Notes under the pieces: generated by a model
Databases searched by the model: none
What the model saw: the letters and a program-made list of their open reading frames with translations, nothing else
What the model was told of the DNA's origin: nothing
Source of the DNA: Vibrio sp. HB236076
Lineage (GTDB): Bacteria > Pseudomonadota > Gammaproteobacteria > Enterobacterales > Vibrionaceae
Direction: 5' to 3'
Assembly: GCF_040957575.1 (NCBI RefSeq)
Contig: NZ_CP162601.1
Span: 2,108,001-2,172,000 of the forward strand
DNA: 64,000 bases
Translations under genes and position numbers: made by a program
Shown: positions 17,937-26,936 of the stretch, one piece after another
How positions within the stretch are numbered: position 1 is the first letter of the stretch
How the letters are laid out: the number at the start of each line of letters is the position of its first letter

Positions 17937-18794
17937 TCAGGGGTTAATTTTATTGACTATCGTTATTATTTTGTTGGCACATGCTTGCGTTGAGTTCAAA
18001 TGACAATGGTGCCCACCACCGATGTGCACTGTGTCTATTTGCGGCCAGTTTTGTCGCCGTTGCTTCAGTGAAGAGAAACCACTCTCTCCTAAAATCACCA
18101 AATGCGCACAACTCACCGACGACAAAAATGCCGAAGCTTGATGTTCATTCATTCGATACAGGCTATCACATTTTAAACGCGGGTCATGCCGCCATTGCCA
18201 ACCGTGAGAGCTAGGTTGTAAATCTCGCTCAACGATTGGGGCGATGAGCTCACAACTCAATCCCGTGCTGCTGGCACGCAGCGATATGGCCTGCTGTTTA
18301 TTGATGACGGGCTGAGCCTTTTTTGCGCGGCGGCGAGCACGGCCAATCACCCCTTGGCGCAACCTGGTTACGGCTTTATTTTCCGCTTCTGGAAGCGGCC
18401 CAAACGATTCAATTTGAATCAAGGCCAGCAGGTGCTCAGGAAAGGCTGCACTATAACAAGTTGCGATCATACCACCAAGTGAATGACCCACCATAACAAG
18501 CTTATTGCTGGTTATTTGCGCCAAACACTGGTGAATATCGTCAATATAGTCGTGAAAGCTGTAATAATGACCGGTTGGTTTGTCACTTGACAGACCATGG
18601 CCAGGAAGATCGAGTAACACGTAATGCCCCAATGGCAGATGATCTTTCAACTCAGTAACAAGAGGAAAAAAACTGGCAGCATTGTCTAACCAGCCATGAA
18701 GGAACACCATGGTAAAAGGAGCACGATTACCATCGCCGCACTCCAATAGCGCAATCTGAGCACTCTCGGTAAAAACAGTTCTTGAGTGGAACAA
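17937..18794 (-). CDS. Alpha/beta-fold hydrolase
   Basis: About 285 residues with alpha/beta-hydrolase landmarks: oxyanion-region FLHGWLDNAASF, DLPGHGLSS, nucleophile elbow MVGHSLGGMIA and a C-terminal candidate catalytic His in HIGGGHHCHL. It resembles serine hydrolase-like proteins; the substrate is unknown. The start appears to be a TTG at 18794 with AAAGGA upstream, so the N-terminus is less certain. It lies 10 bases after slp, suggesting one transcript, and fadD follows about 100 bases further on. The position beside fadD suggests a lipid-ester role, but that is only inference. Confidence 0.82.
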   Translation of the reverse strand: MFHSRTVFTESAQIALLECGDGNRAPFTMVFLHGWLDNAASFFPLVTELKDHLPLGHYVLLDLPGHGLSSDKPTGHYYSFHDYIDDIHQCLAQITSNKLVMVGHSLGGMIATCYSAAFPEHLLALIQIESFGPLPEAENKAVTRLRQGVIGRARRRAKKAQPVINKQQAISLRASSTGLSCELIAPIVERDLQPSSHGWQWRHDPRLKCDSLYRMNEHQASAFLSSVSCAHLVILGESGFSSLKQRRQNWPQIDTVHIGGGHHCHLNSTQACANKIITIVNKINP

Positions 18795-18804
18795 AACAAG
18801 TCCT

Positions 18805-19359
18805 TTATTTGACGATTTCGATCACTTTATGGCGCATAGGCCAAGGGCGTGCACCGAAACAACGAGGATGAGGACAGTCAAAAATACGGCTGCCTAAGAC
18901 CGGCTCATCAAGATAGCGTTCAACTCGCCATAAATGCACGGCTTGAGCCTGCATAACGGGCAACTCTAGAGGATACTGGCCTTGCTTACTTTGCTCTGTG
19001 GTTTTTTTCGCCCTGCCAAGTACAGTGACTAAACGGCCCGGTGCATAGGCCACTGGGTCGAGAAAGGTCGAACTGTAAACGATAAAACGCCCTCGGGGTT
19101 CATAACGTATATCTGGCTTTGCCGAAGCTTTGGTTGGCAAGTAAACAATTGTCAATCGCGTACTGTCCGTCAGGTTGTCAACGCTGGCAATCACCCCGCC
19201 AAGACGAAGGGGTGTATTGAGCGGCGTATCTTGCTGCCACTCGGACAAACGCGTGATTACTGAGGTCGACTCTTGGTTGATGGCGAGTTCCGGTGGAATC
19301 GTTGCGCACCCTGAAAGTAATAACGCTGCCAACAAGAATAGGTTTGCTCGTTTCGTCAT
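18805..19359 (-). CDS. slp: Slp family outer membrane lipoprotein
   Basis: A 184-residue lipoprotein. The signal peptide MTKRANLFLLAALLLSGC ends in a clear lipobox with Cys18. The following LRLGGVIASVDN and the C-terminal WRVERYLDEPVLG resemble the Slp (starvation lipoprotein)/YeaY family, whose role is in the envelope under stress or stationary phase. GGAGAG precedes the ATG. Confidence 0.85.
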   Translation of the reverse strand: MTKRANLFLLAALLLSGCATIPPELAINQESTSVITRLSEWQQDTPLNTPLRLGGVIASVDNLTDSTRLTIVYLPTKASAKPDIRYEPRGRFIVYSSTFLDPVAYAPGRLVTVLGRAKKTTEQSKQGQYPLELPVMQAQAVHLWRVERYLDEPVLGSRIFDCPHPRCFGARPWPMRHKVIEIVK

Positions 19360-19403
19360 TGTTACTCTCCACTTTCAGGGTTTCAATCATTCCTTTTCCA
19401 AGG

Positions 19404-19700
19404 TTAGATATAAAGATCGACACCAAGCATCTGAGCTAATTCCTCGCGTTTGGCTTGATGAAGGACTCCCATATACTCTTGCAACGCTTTGCGACTGCGC
19501 CCTTCCGGTAGGTCATAATGGATCGCTTGAGCAGAGTCTTCAGCCTTTGCCATGTTTTTCACATCGATGGCATTTTTTTTGACTATCGCAGATGAGGAGA
19601 CGTCGGAGACCGATGAGGTTGTTTTTTTCTTACGCCGAAGTTGAGAGGACTTTTGTGTCCCATGGATAGACGAAGAAGGCAAACCGTTAATCGATGTCAT
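19404..19700 (-). CDS. Small conserved-type protein of unknown function
   Basis: Ninety-eight residues, ATG with GAGG eight bases upstream, placed between tsaB and slp in the same orientation. The N-terminal half is Ser/Lys-rich and low complexity (LRRKKKTTSS). The last ~30 residues are predicted helical (KALQEYMGVLHQAKREEL). No signal peptide or membrane segment. I do not recognise a family. The good ribosome site and tight packing support it being real. Confidence 0.65.
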   Translation of the reverse strand: MTSINGLPSSSIHGTQKSSQLRRKKKTTSSVSDVSSSAIVKKNAIDVKNMAKAEDSAQAIHYDLPEGRSRKALQEYMGVLHQAKREELAQMLGVDLYI

Positions 19701-19743
19701 ATATCACCTCATAGTTGAATACATTAAGCGAGCATCACCAGTG

Positions 19744-20442
19744 TTATTCTCTGCCAGGCAGTTTTTTCCACGCCACGGTATCGCGTAAATAAACGGGGCT
19801 GGCATGCTCTGCCTCTGTGGTACGGCCTTGTTGCCAATCGCGCGCAGCAAGCACCACCATATCTTGAGCTTCTGGTAACGGCACACCGCTTTCGAACCTC
19901 TCCAGCGGCAATTGTTCAAGTGTTGGGTAAGCTTGCCAGCCGGTACCCGCGGTATACCAAGTCGCCCCATCGACCGACACATAATCGGCCAAGGCCTCAG
20001 GCGCAATCACCGTTTCAACGCCGCACACTTGCCAATCGCCATCACCGGTGCGTTGATATTGAGCCCAATAGACTTCACTCATCCGCGCATCAATAGCCGT
20101 TGCCACTTGCGTCGCGCCGTGCAATCGATAGCACGCTTGTGCCATAGCTTTTAATGTCGATACCCCAATCATAGGCAAATCAGCACCAAACGCTAGGCCC
20201 TGGGCAATACCAATACCGATTCGCACACCGGTGAAACTCCCCGGGCCTTGGCCATAGGCTAAGGCATCGAGTTGATTGAGCTCAAGGTTGGCTTCAGCCA
20301 GGATCTCTTCAACCATCGGCAGCACTTTTTTGGTGTGGTCACGCGGCGCAACCTCACTGCGACTGTAGATAGTATCACCGACCAATAACGCCACAGAACA
20401 GTTCTCAGTAGCCGTATCGATGGCGAGGATTTTTACACTCAT
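19744..20442 (-). CDS. tsaB: tRNA threonylcarbamoyladenosine biosynthesis protein TsaB
   Basis: A 232-residue ASKHA-fold protein that partners TsaD and TsaE to make t6A37 on ANN-decoding tRNAs. It opens [16 protein letters not shown] and has [15 protein letters not shown], both TsaB hallmarks. The gene begins nine bases after the yoaA-type helicase ends, a conserved pairing that suggests co-transcription. Confidence 0.95.
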   Translation of the reverse strand: MSVKILAIDTATENCSVALLVGDTIYSRSEVAPRDHTKKVLPMVEEILAEANLELNQLDALAYGQGPGSFTGVRIGIGIAQGLAFGADLPMIGVSTLKAMAQACYRLHGATQVATAIDARMSEVYWAQYQRTGDGDWQVCGVETVIAPEALADYVSVDGATWYTAGTGWQAYPTLEQLPLERFESGVPLPEAQDMVVLAARDWQQGRTTEAEHASPVYLRDTVAWKKLPGRE

Positions 20443-20450
20443 GTTATTCT

Positions 20451-22382
20451 CTATTCTAATTCAGTAATGTTCGAGTTTTGTGTTAAAAAAGCTAGGGTTT
20501 TGTCTAAATCTCGCGTTCTTGGGATTGGAGGTAGACTGGACAAAAAGGTGCCGCCATAATCTCGAGTAACCAATCGATTATCACAGATGATTAAGGCACC
20601 ATGATCATGTTGATCGCGAATCAGCCGCCCTACGCCCTGTTTTAACGTGATCACCGCCTCTGGGATTTGCACTTGAGTAAAAGGCTCTCCGCCACTTAAG
20701 CGGCAATCTTCAATCCGCGCTTTAAGCAAAGGGTCATCGGGCGCGGTAAAGGGTAGCTTATCAATGATAACACAGCTCAGGGCCTGACCTCTAACATCGA
20801 TACCTTCCCAAAAGGCGCCCGTCGCAACAAGCAGTGCATTGCCCAAATCCATAAATTGTGCCAAAGTTTTTTGTTTGCTCATTTCCCCTTGTAGCAATAC
20901 TGGCAAATCTAGGCTTTGCCGAAATCCCTCGCCTAACTCGCGCATCATTTGGTGTGACGTACACAAAAAGAAACAGCGACCTTGGTTGGCTTTTATCACC
21001 GGCGATAACATCCTGACTAGGTGACTTGCAAGACCTGGGCTATTAGGCTCGGGTAAATAGCGCGGCACACACAAGCGCGCTTGTTTGCCATAATCAAAGG
21101 GACTGGGCAGCGAAAACTGCTCTTTCGGGGTCAACCCCAAGCGCCCGGTGAAGTGGCCAAAGCTCTCAGAAACCGCCAAGGTGGCAGAGGTAAACACCCA
21201 AGCCCCCCCTTGCTGTTCAAGGTGTTGATGGAATTTATCCGCGACTGAGAGCGGAGTGATGTGCAAGGTAAAATGGCGTGGGGTCGTATCAAACCAATAG
21301 GAGTAGCCGGTAATATTGACATCGCAAACACGCTCTAATCTTGCCTTGACCAAGTGGGCGCGTTCAAAGGCCGCGTCAAGCAATTGGCTACGACCTAATG
21401 CCATTTTAAGCACTTCAAGCGCAAAATCCAGCGCATCATGTAAACGACTGATCTCTCTTTGAATGCTCGGTGACGAAAATGCCTCTCGCCAATTGCCGCG
21501 AAACCCAGAATCGCCCAATTGCAAGCGAACGTCCATAGCACATTGCTGTAATTGATCCGCTACCTTAGTCAATTGACGCATGTCTTTCGCTTCCATCCTG
21601 TAGCCAATTTCGATGTCTTTGGCCAATTCTTGAATTTGTCGACTCGACAACGATTGACCAAAATACTCACTGGCAATATCGGGCAGTTGATGGGCTTCGT
21701 CAAAAATAAACACTTCCGCTTCGGGGATCAGCTCGCCAAATCCGGTTTCCTTGATCGCCAAATCAGCAAGAAACAGGTGGTGATTGACCACAACCACGTC
21801 CGCCTCCATTGCTTTTTGGCGCGCTTTTAACACGAAGCACTCTTGATAATGGGGACATTCTTTGCCCAAACAATTGTCGTTGGTTGAGGTGATCATCGGC
21901 AAAACGGGGCTGTCTTCGGCAAGCTCATCACAATCGCCCAAATCACCGGTTTTAGAATACGAAGACCAGCTGCGAACTTTGACCAATTGCGATAACCAAG
22001 AGGCATCAGCCCCTGGGTGATGACACTCAGCCATTTGTCTTTCCAAGCGCTCATAGCACAAGTAATTTGAGCGCCCTTTAAGTAACGCCACTTTGCCTTG
22101 ATAGCCCAAAGCGTCGATCATCAAAGGCAAATCGCGATGAAACAATTGCTCTTGTAAGTTTTTAGACCCCGTACTAATGATGGTTTTCTTTTCATTGAGC
22201 AAGGCCGGCACCAAATAAGCAAAGGTTTTACCTGTACCGGTCCCGGCTTCGACCACCAGTTGCCCTTCTTCGGTGAGCACTCGTTGCACCGCTTCTGCCA
22301 TATCGATCTGCGCTTGTCGGGCCTGGAAACCCGGAATGGCTTTGCCCAAAGCGCCTTGGGAAGAAAAGGTCGTTGAAATCAT
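20451..22382 (-). CDS. yoaA: ATP-dependent DNA helicase, YoaA/DinG-like (XPD family, Fe-S)
   Basis: A superfamily 2 helicase of about 643 residues involved in DNA damage tolerance. Walker A is [15 protein letters not shown], the DEAH box is [11 protein letters not shown], and helicase C-terminal motif VI includes [12 protein letters not shown]. Four cysteines (in SNYLCYE and [16 protein letters not shown]) form the expected 4Fe-4S site between the Walker motifs. ATG at 22382 with GAGG upstream is preferred over a TTG seven codons earlier. Upstream of tsaB in the same operon. Confidence 0.93.
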   Translation of the reverse strand: MISTTFSSQGALGKAIPGFQARQAQIDMAEAVQRVLTEEGQLVVEAGTGTGKTFAYLVPALLNEKKTIISTGSKNLQEQLFHRDLPLMIDALGYQGKVALLKGRSNYLCYERLERQMAECHHPGADASWLSQLVKVRSWSSYSKTGDLGDCDELAEDSPVLPMITSTNDNCLGKECPHYQECFVLKARQKAMEADVVVVNHHLFLADLAIKETGFGELIPEAEVFIFDEAHQLPDIASEYFGQSLSSRQIQELAKDIEIGYRMEAKDMRQLTKVADQLQQCAMDVRLQLGDSGFRGNWREAFSSPSIQREISRLHDALDFALEVLKMALGRSQLLDAAFERAHLVKARLERVCDVNITGYSYWFDTTPRHFTLHITPLSVADKFHQHLEQQGGAWVFTSATLAVSESFGHFTGRLGLTPKEQFSLPSPFDYGKQARLCVPRYLPEPNSPGLASHLVRMLSPVIKANQGRCFFLCTSHQMMRELGEGFRQSLDLPVLLQGEMSKQKTLAQFMDLGNALLVATGAFWEGIDVRGQALSCVIIDKLPFTAPDDPLLKARIEDCRLSGGEPFTQVQIPEAVITLKQGVGRLIRDQHDHGALIICDNRLVTRDYGGTFLSSLPPIPRTRDLDKTLAFLTQNSNITELE

Positions 22383-22577
22383 CGATTGGCCTCTAAATAT
22401 CAATCACCTCAATGGTGAATGTAGCTCAAGTTAGCAAAAACAGGTAACGCATGTAAAAGCAAACGTTTACTTCGACAGAATGCTTGCAACCATCGCAATA
22501 ATGCTTTACTTATAAAACGGCAAGGCTTGATGCCTAATCACTCTAATTCAATTCAAGATATCACGGAAGTTTTCCAA

Positions 22578-23414
22578 ATGACTGAAAAAAAGACGCTGTT
22601 GACGCATTGTAGTGATGCGCCAGGTCTTATCGCTAAGATCACGAATATTTGTTACAAGCATCAACTGAATATTATCCACAACAATGAGTTTGTGGATAAT
22701 AGCTGTGGTGACTTTTTTATGCGCACCGAGCTTGAAGGCAATTTTAACGACCAAACTCTATTAGGTGATCTGGCTTTTGCACTGCCTAAAGAAGCGCGAT
22801 ACGAGCTGATCCCTCAGCAGCGCAAACGCATTGTGATCCTCGTAACAAAAGAAGCACACTGTCTTGGTGACATTTTAATCAAAAGCTTTGACGGCAGCCT
22901 AAACGTTGACATCGCCGCTGTCGTCGGTAACTACGATAAGCTGCAAAGTTTGACTGAAAAATTCGATATCCCTTATCACTTTGTTAGTCACGAAGGTTTA
23001 TCGCGCGAGGAACACGAACAAGCCATGCTCACGGCCATCGATCAATACGATGCGGATTACCTTGTCCTTGCTAAGTACATGCGCGTACTCACGCCAAACT
23101 TTGTCGCCCATTATCAAAATAAGATTATCAACATCCATCACAGCTTTTTACCGGCTTTCATCGGTGCCAAACCTTATCAACAAGCCTTTGATCGCGGCGT
23201 TAAAATCATTGGTGCTACGGCGCATTTTGTTACCAATGATTTAGACGAAGGCCCAATCATCAAACAAGATGTTATTCCGGTTGACCACAACTTTAGTGCC
23301 ACAGACATGGCGCAAGCGGGTCGCGACGTGGAAAAAAATGTGTTGAGCAAAGCCTTGCAAAAAGTCGTTAACGACCATGTGTTTGTCTCTGGTAACAAAA
23401 CGGTCATTTTATAA
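22578..23414 (+). CDS. purU: Formyltetrahydrofolate deformylase
   Basis: Hydrolyses 10-formyl-THF to formate and THF, balancing one-carbon pools and supplying formate for PurT. About 278 residues: N-terminal ACT domain (LLTHCSDAPGLIAKITN) and C-terminal formyltransferase fold with the catalytic Asn-His-Asp set in INIHHSFLPAF, GATAHFVTNDLDEGPII. The start chosen is ATG 22578 (GGAAG upstream); the frame is open a further 17 codons upstream, but that extension has no family match. Confidence 0.95.
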   Translation: MTEKKTLLTHCSDAPGLIAKITNICYKHQLNIIHNNEFVDNSCGDFFMRTELEGNFNDQTLLGDLAFALPKEARYELIPQQRKRIVILVTKEAHCLGDILIKSFDGSLNVDIAAVVGNYDKLQSLTEKFDIPYHFVSHEGLSREEHEQAMLTAIDQYDADYLVLAKYMRVLTPNFVAHYQNKIINIHHSFLPAFIGAKPYQQAFDRGVKIIGATAHFVTNDLDEGPIIKQDVIPVDHNFSATDMAQAGRDVEKNVLSKALQKVVNDHVFVSGNKTVIL

Positions 23415-23459
23415 GTCTTTCAGCACTCATTGACCGTTGCGTCAGCAAATCACGCGAAG

Positions 23460-23491
23460 AAAAAAGTTGGCATGACATCGCCAACTTTTTT
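23460..23491. terminator. Bidirectional terminator between purU and yecM
   Basis: AAAAAAGTTGGC (23460-23471) pairs with GCCAACTTTTTT (23480-23491), with an 8-base loop, between convergent purU and yecM. Works on either strand. Confidence 0.88.
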
Positions 23492-23492
23492 A

Positions 23493-24098
23493 TTACTCCG
23501 AGGCAATAATGTCACTTAAGCGGTGTGGGTGTAATTTAATGCACACGCCATCGGCTTTAAAAGCCAAAGTCGGATTGGCTAATCTCTCTCCTTCCCCTTT
23601 TGGGCTTGATTCTTTGTAGTCTATACCAAGCGAGGCTAATTGCGACCAGCGTTGTGCCAAGCGTGGACACTGGGCGAACACTTCTTGCTTAAAGCTCTCG
23701 ATGTCTTGCGCCTCACTTGGGATCACACACTCAATATGCTCCCACCCTTGCTGCGGGTACATTTTCCCCGCTTTGGGGTATGGCAACTCTAAGCACGCTA
23801 TCGACCATGCTTTAAACGTTAATGGTTGAGTAAATTTTATCACCACAATCGGTCGGCCGTTGATTTCTGCCGTTGAGATAGGATCTCCCCATGCTAACCA
23901 CGCTTGATGGGCCTCACTCGCCAACAAAGGGCAGTTAATGCGCAGCGCAATATGGTCAATGGTCAAATCGGTCATGTCCAATCCCAGTCGCTCGGCTAAA
24001 CGCTCAACCCTTTCGGCAAAAGGGGCTAAGTTTGCCATCATTTGTCTCGGCTCTAGATTGTGCTCTGTCAGTGTCGCGGCCACAGTTACATTCCTCAT
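23493..24098 (-). CDS. yecM: YecM family protein (VOC-like fold)
   Basis: About 201 residues resembling E. coli YecM: LTIDHIALRINCP, EINGRPIVVIKF, CLELPYPKAGKMYPQQGWEH and YKESSPKGEGERLANPTL. The structure of the family resembles vicinal-oxygen-chelate metalloenzymes, and a metal-dependent role has been suggested but not proven. The start is uncertain because no strong ribosome site precedes ATG 24098. It is divergent from argS, as in E. coli. Confidence 0.88.
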   Translation of the reverse strand: MRNVTVAATLTEHNLEPRQMMANLAPFAERVERLAERLGLDMTDLTIDHIALRINCPLLASEAHQAWLAWGDPISTAEINGRPIVVIKFTQPLTFKAWSIACLELPYPKAGKMYPQQGWEHIECVIPSEAQDIESFKQEVFAQCPRLAQRWSQLASLGIDYKESSPKGEGERLANPTLAFKADGVCIKLHPHRLSDIIASE

Positions 24099-24419
24099 TA
24101 TTTGTTCGCCGCCATACTAGTACGAAAATCGTGAGAGGTCTAACCGATTGCCCAGTCTATTGATGAATGTGAAAGGGTTATCGGATGCTGTGTAACAGGA
24201 GATGCGCTAAGTGCAAGGGCGTAGCAATGACCGAGCAAAAACACCGGTATGATGTGAGGATAAAAAGATAAATTTCCTCGCATGAGCGCTGTATGAAAAG
24301 CGATAAAATTGCTACTATGTCGGTTATTTTTGTGAACTTGAACAAGGATCGAGCAAAACAGAGTGCATTGCGCTCACTTTGCCTTGATTAACTGACTCCT
24401 TGACAGGAAGGAAACCCGA
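24099..24419. other. Intergenic region upstream of argS and yecM
   Basis: About 320 bases between divergent yecM and argS. It must contain both promoters. A TACTAT near 24312 with a poor -35 at 17 bases is the best candidate -10 toward argS. No RNA gene, repeat or T-box-like structure is recognisable. Confidence 0.4.
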
Positions 24420-26153
24420 GTGAATATCCAAGCACTGATAAATGACAAAGTCTCTTTGGCTCTCGAAGCCGCCGGCGCACCAGCAGGCTCTCCAGCAGCG
24501 GTTCGTCAATCCGCTAAACCTCAATTTGGTGACTATCAAGCCAACGGCGTTATGGGCGTCGCGAAAAAGCTTGGTACTAACCCGCGCGAGTTTGCTCAAA
24601 AAGTATTGGACGTTTTAGACCTCGATGGCATCGCCAGTAAAACCGAGATTGCCGGCCCGGGCTTTATCAACATTTTTCTCGACCCTGCTTTTCTTGCCAC
24701 TCAAGCGCAAAAAGCCTTAGATGACGAGCGTTTAGGCGTAGAAAAAGCGGCACCGCAAACCATCGTTGCCGACTACTCTGCCCCCAATGTGGCCAAAGAA
24801 ATGCACGTTGGCCACCTGCGCTCAACCATCATCGGTGACGCCGTCGTTCGCACACTTGAATTTCTCGGCCACAAAGTGATCCGCGCCAACCACATTGGTG
24901 ACTGGGGGACTCAGTTTGGTATGTTGATTGCCAACTTAGAGCGCGTTCAACAGGAGCAAGGCGACTTTTCAATGGAGCTTTCTGATCTTGAGGCTTTTTA
25001 TCGCGAATCCAAGAAACTCTACGACGAAGACCAAGCTTTTGCCGAAAAAGCGCGAAATTATGTCGTTAAGCTACAAAGTGGCGATGAATATTGTGCGCAA
25101 ATGTGGAAAAAACTGGTCGACATCACCATGATCCAAAACCAGCGCAACTACGACCGTCTTAACGTGTCACTAACCCGTGATGATGTGATGGGTGAAAGCA
25201 TGTACAACAACATGTTAGCTGGTATCGTTGCCGATCTTAAAGAACAAGGATTGGCGCAAGAAGACCAAGGCGCGCAAGTTGTATTTCTCGATGAGTACAA
25301 AAACAAAGACGGCGAAGCCATGGGTGTCATTATCCAAAAACGCGATGGCGGCTACCTCTACACCACAACCGATATTGCCTGCGCCAAATACCGCTACGAA
25401 ACCCTAGGCGCTGATCGCGTGTTGTACTTTATCGATTCTCGTCAACATCAACACCTCATGCAAGCTTGGACTATCGTGCGCAAGGCGGGCTATGTGCCAG
25501 AGAACGTCTCACTAGAACACCACGCCTTTGGTATGATGCTAGGCAAAGATGGTCGCCCGTTTAAAACGCGTGCTGGCGGAACCGTTCGCCTCGCAGACTT
25601 GCTCGACGAAGCTCAAGAGCGTGCTAAAACCTTAATTGAATCGAAGAACTCAGCGCTCGATAGCGAAGAAAAAGCCCACATTGCGCAAACCGTCGCCATG
25701 GCTGCGGTTAAGTACGCTGATCTCTCAAAGCACCGTACCACAGATTATGTGTTTGATTGGGATAATATGCTCGCTTTTGAAGGTAACACCGCCCCTTATA
25801 TGCAATACGCTTACACTCGTGTGAAGTCTATTTTTGCCAAAGCCGGTATCGAGATGGAAAATATCGACGGTGATATCCAAATCACTGACGAAAAAGAAAA
25901 GACCCTCATCGCGAAACTGCTGCAATTTGAAGAAGCGGTACAGTCTGTCGCTCGCGAAGGTCAGCCGCACCTAATGTGTGCTTACCTATTTGAACTCGCA
26001 GGTCAATTCTCGAGCTTTTACGAAGCTTGCCCTATTTTGATTGTTGAAGATCCAGCAGTAAAACAAAGCCGCCTTAAACTCGCAGCATTGACCGCCAAGA
26101 CGATTAAACAAGGTCTCGCTTTACTGGGTATTAATACGCTAGAAAGAATGTAA
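24420..26153 (+). CDS. argS: Arginyl-tRNA synthetase
   Basis: Class I enzyme of 577 residues, usual length, charging tRNA-Arg in the cytosol. It shows the N-terminal Add-1 domain ([15 protein letters not shown]), the HIGH-type motif in [30 protein letters not shown] and the KMSKS-region equivalent [17 protein letters not shown], with the DALR anticodon-binding domain at the C-terminus. It starts with GTG, with AGGAAGGAAA just upstream. Closed by a terminator at 26166. Confidence 0.97.
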   Translation: MNIQALINDKVSLALEAAGAPAGSPAAVRQSAKPQFGDYQANGVMGVAKKLGTNPREFAQKVLDVLDLDGIASKTEIAGPGFINIFLDPAFLATQAQKALDDERLGVEKAAPQTIVADYSAPNVAKEMHVGHLRSTIIGDAVVRTLEFLGHKVIRANHIGDWGTQFGMLIANLERVQQEQGDFSMELSDLEAFYRESKKLYDEDQAFAEKARNYVVKLQSGDEYCAQMWKKLVDITMIQNQRNYDRLNVSLTRDDVMGESMYNNMLAGIVADLKEQGLAQEDQGAQVVFLDEYKNKDGEAMGVIIQKRDGGYLYTTTDIACAKYRYETLGADRVLYFIDSRQHQHLMQAWTIVRKAGYVPENVSLEHHAFGMMLGKDGRPFKTRAGGTVRLADLLDEAQERAKTLIESKNSALDSEEKAHIAQTVAMAAVKYADLSKHRTTDYVFDWDNMLAFEGNTAPYMQYAYTRVKSIFAKAGIEMENIDGDIQITDEKEKTLIAKLLQFEEAVQSVAREGQPHLMCAYLFELAGQFSSFYEACPILIVEDPAVKQSRLKLAALTAKTIKQGLALLGINTLERM

Positions 26154-26165
26154 GTTATCAATGTT

Positions 26166-26190
26166 AAGGGCTGAATTTTCAGCCCTTTTT
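26166..26190 (+). terminator. Rho-independent terminator downstream of argS
   Basis: AAGGGCTGAA (26166-26175) pairs with TTCAGCCCTT (26178-26187) followed by T residues; only 18 bases before the start of the next gene, so readthrough into it is possible. Confidence 0.85.
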
Positions 26191-26207
26191 GTTTATAAGG
26201 ATTGAAT

Positions 26208-26648
26208 ATGCCTGAGTTTGTTTTGCACCCTCAACTGGCAAAAGACACGACACAAGTCGGTGAGTTTCCATTGTGCTTGGTTTTGCTTCATCGCGATAAC
26301 AGTGTCCCTTGGCTGATCTTAGTGCCTAAAAAGGCCGACCTCAAAGAGTTCCACCACTTGGCCATGAGTGAGCAACAACAGTTTCTGCTCGAGTCACAAA
26401 GCGTCTCTGAATTTCTCGAAAGCCAGTTTTCCCCAGACAAAATCAACCTCGGTGCACTTGGTAATATGGTGCCACAACTTCACTATCATCACATTGCTCG
26501 CTTTGTCGATGACCTAGCTTGGCCTGGCCCATTATGGGGTAACACACGAGGCGAATATCGAAGTGAAAGCGCGCAACTCGAGCTGACTCAACGGGTACAA
26601 AAGCACCTTAATCAGCACCCCGAGTTTTCTGCCATCCAAAATTGTTGA
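26208..26648 (+). CDS. HIT (histidine triad) domain protein
   Basis: A 146-residue protein. The HIT-like strand and histidine cluster appear in GNMVPQLHYHHIARF, followed by DLAWPGPLWGN. The spacing (His-x-His-His) departs from the textbook H-phi-H-phi-H motif, as in a gammaproteobacterial HIT subgroup whose substrate is not known. Probably a nucleotide hydrolase or transferase. ATG 26208 has AAGGA upstream. Short transcript between the argS terminator and a palindrome. Confidence 0.82.
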   Translation: MPEFVLHPQLAKDTTQVGEFPLCLVLLHRDNSVPWLILVPKKADLKEFHHLAMSEQQQFLLESQSVSEFLESQFSPDKINLGALGNMVPQLHYHHIARFVDDLAWPGPLWGNTRGEYRSESAQLELTQRVQKHLNQHPEFSAIQNC

Positions 26649-26673
26649 GTACTCTGTGATCGTCTTGGTTTTT

Positions 26674-26702
26674 CGCTCCCTAAACACCGAGTAAAGGGAG
26701 CG
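26674..26702. other. Hairpin between convergent HIT gene and feoC
   Basis: CGCTCCCT (26674-26681) pairs with AGGGAGCG (26695-26702) around a 13-base loop. Neither strand has a good T-run after the stem, so it may be a weak terminator or an mRNA 3' stabilising structure. Confidence 0.4.
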
Positions 26703-26711
26703 CCTTAAAGC

Positions 26712-26936
26712 TTAAAGATAGACATCAACCGCAATATCCTCTCTATTGACGCATTTATAAAAACACTGCGATTGCCCCGCTTGTAAACAATACACCCTCT
26801 GTATCTCACCGCGTTTAAGCCATATCTCTACCATAGCTTCAATACCGTCCTCACTGAGACCAAAAGCGTCTGCCAATTGTCTGCGAGAGCATGGACCATA
26901 GCTGTCAATCTGCTCTTTAAGACGTAGTAGTATCAC
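26712..26936 (-). CDS. feoC: FeoC-like ferrous iron transport regulator
   Basis: Seventy-four residues with a winged-helix pattern (LKEQIDSYGPCSRRQLADAF, GIEAMVEIWLKRGEIQRV). FeoC is thought to stabilise or regulate FeoB. Cysteines occur at CSRRQ, YCLQ, CFYKC, but not in the Klebsiella-type CxxGxCxxC spacing. Overlaps the feoB stop (ATGA), third gene of feoABC. Confidence 0.85.
   Translation of the reverse strand: MILLRLKEQIDSYGPCSRRQLADAFGLSEDGIEAMVEIWLKRGEIQRVYCLQAGQSQCFYKCVNREDIAVDVYL

Noticed and set aside
23493..24098. Riboswitch or leader upstream of purU, argS or folD
   Set aside because: Upstream regions were scanned for paired stems with conserved cores; none resembled THF, T-box or other known leaders.
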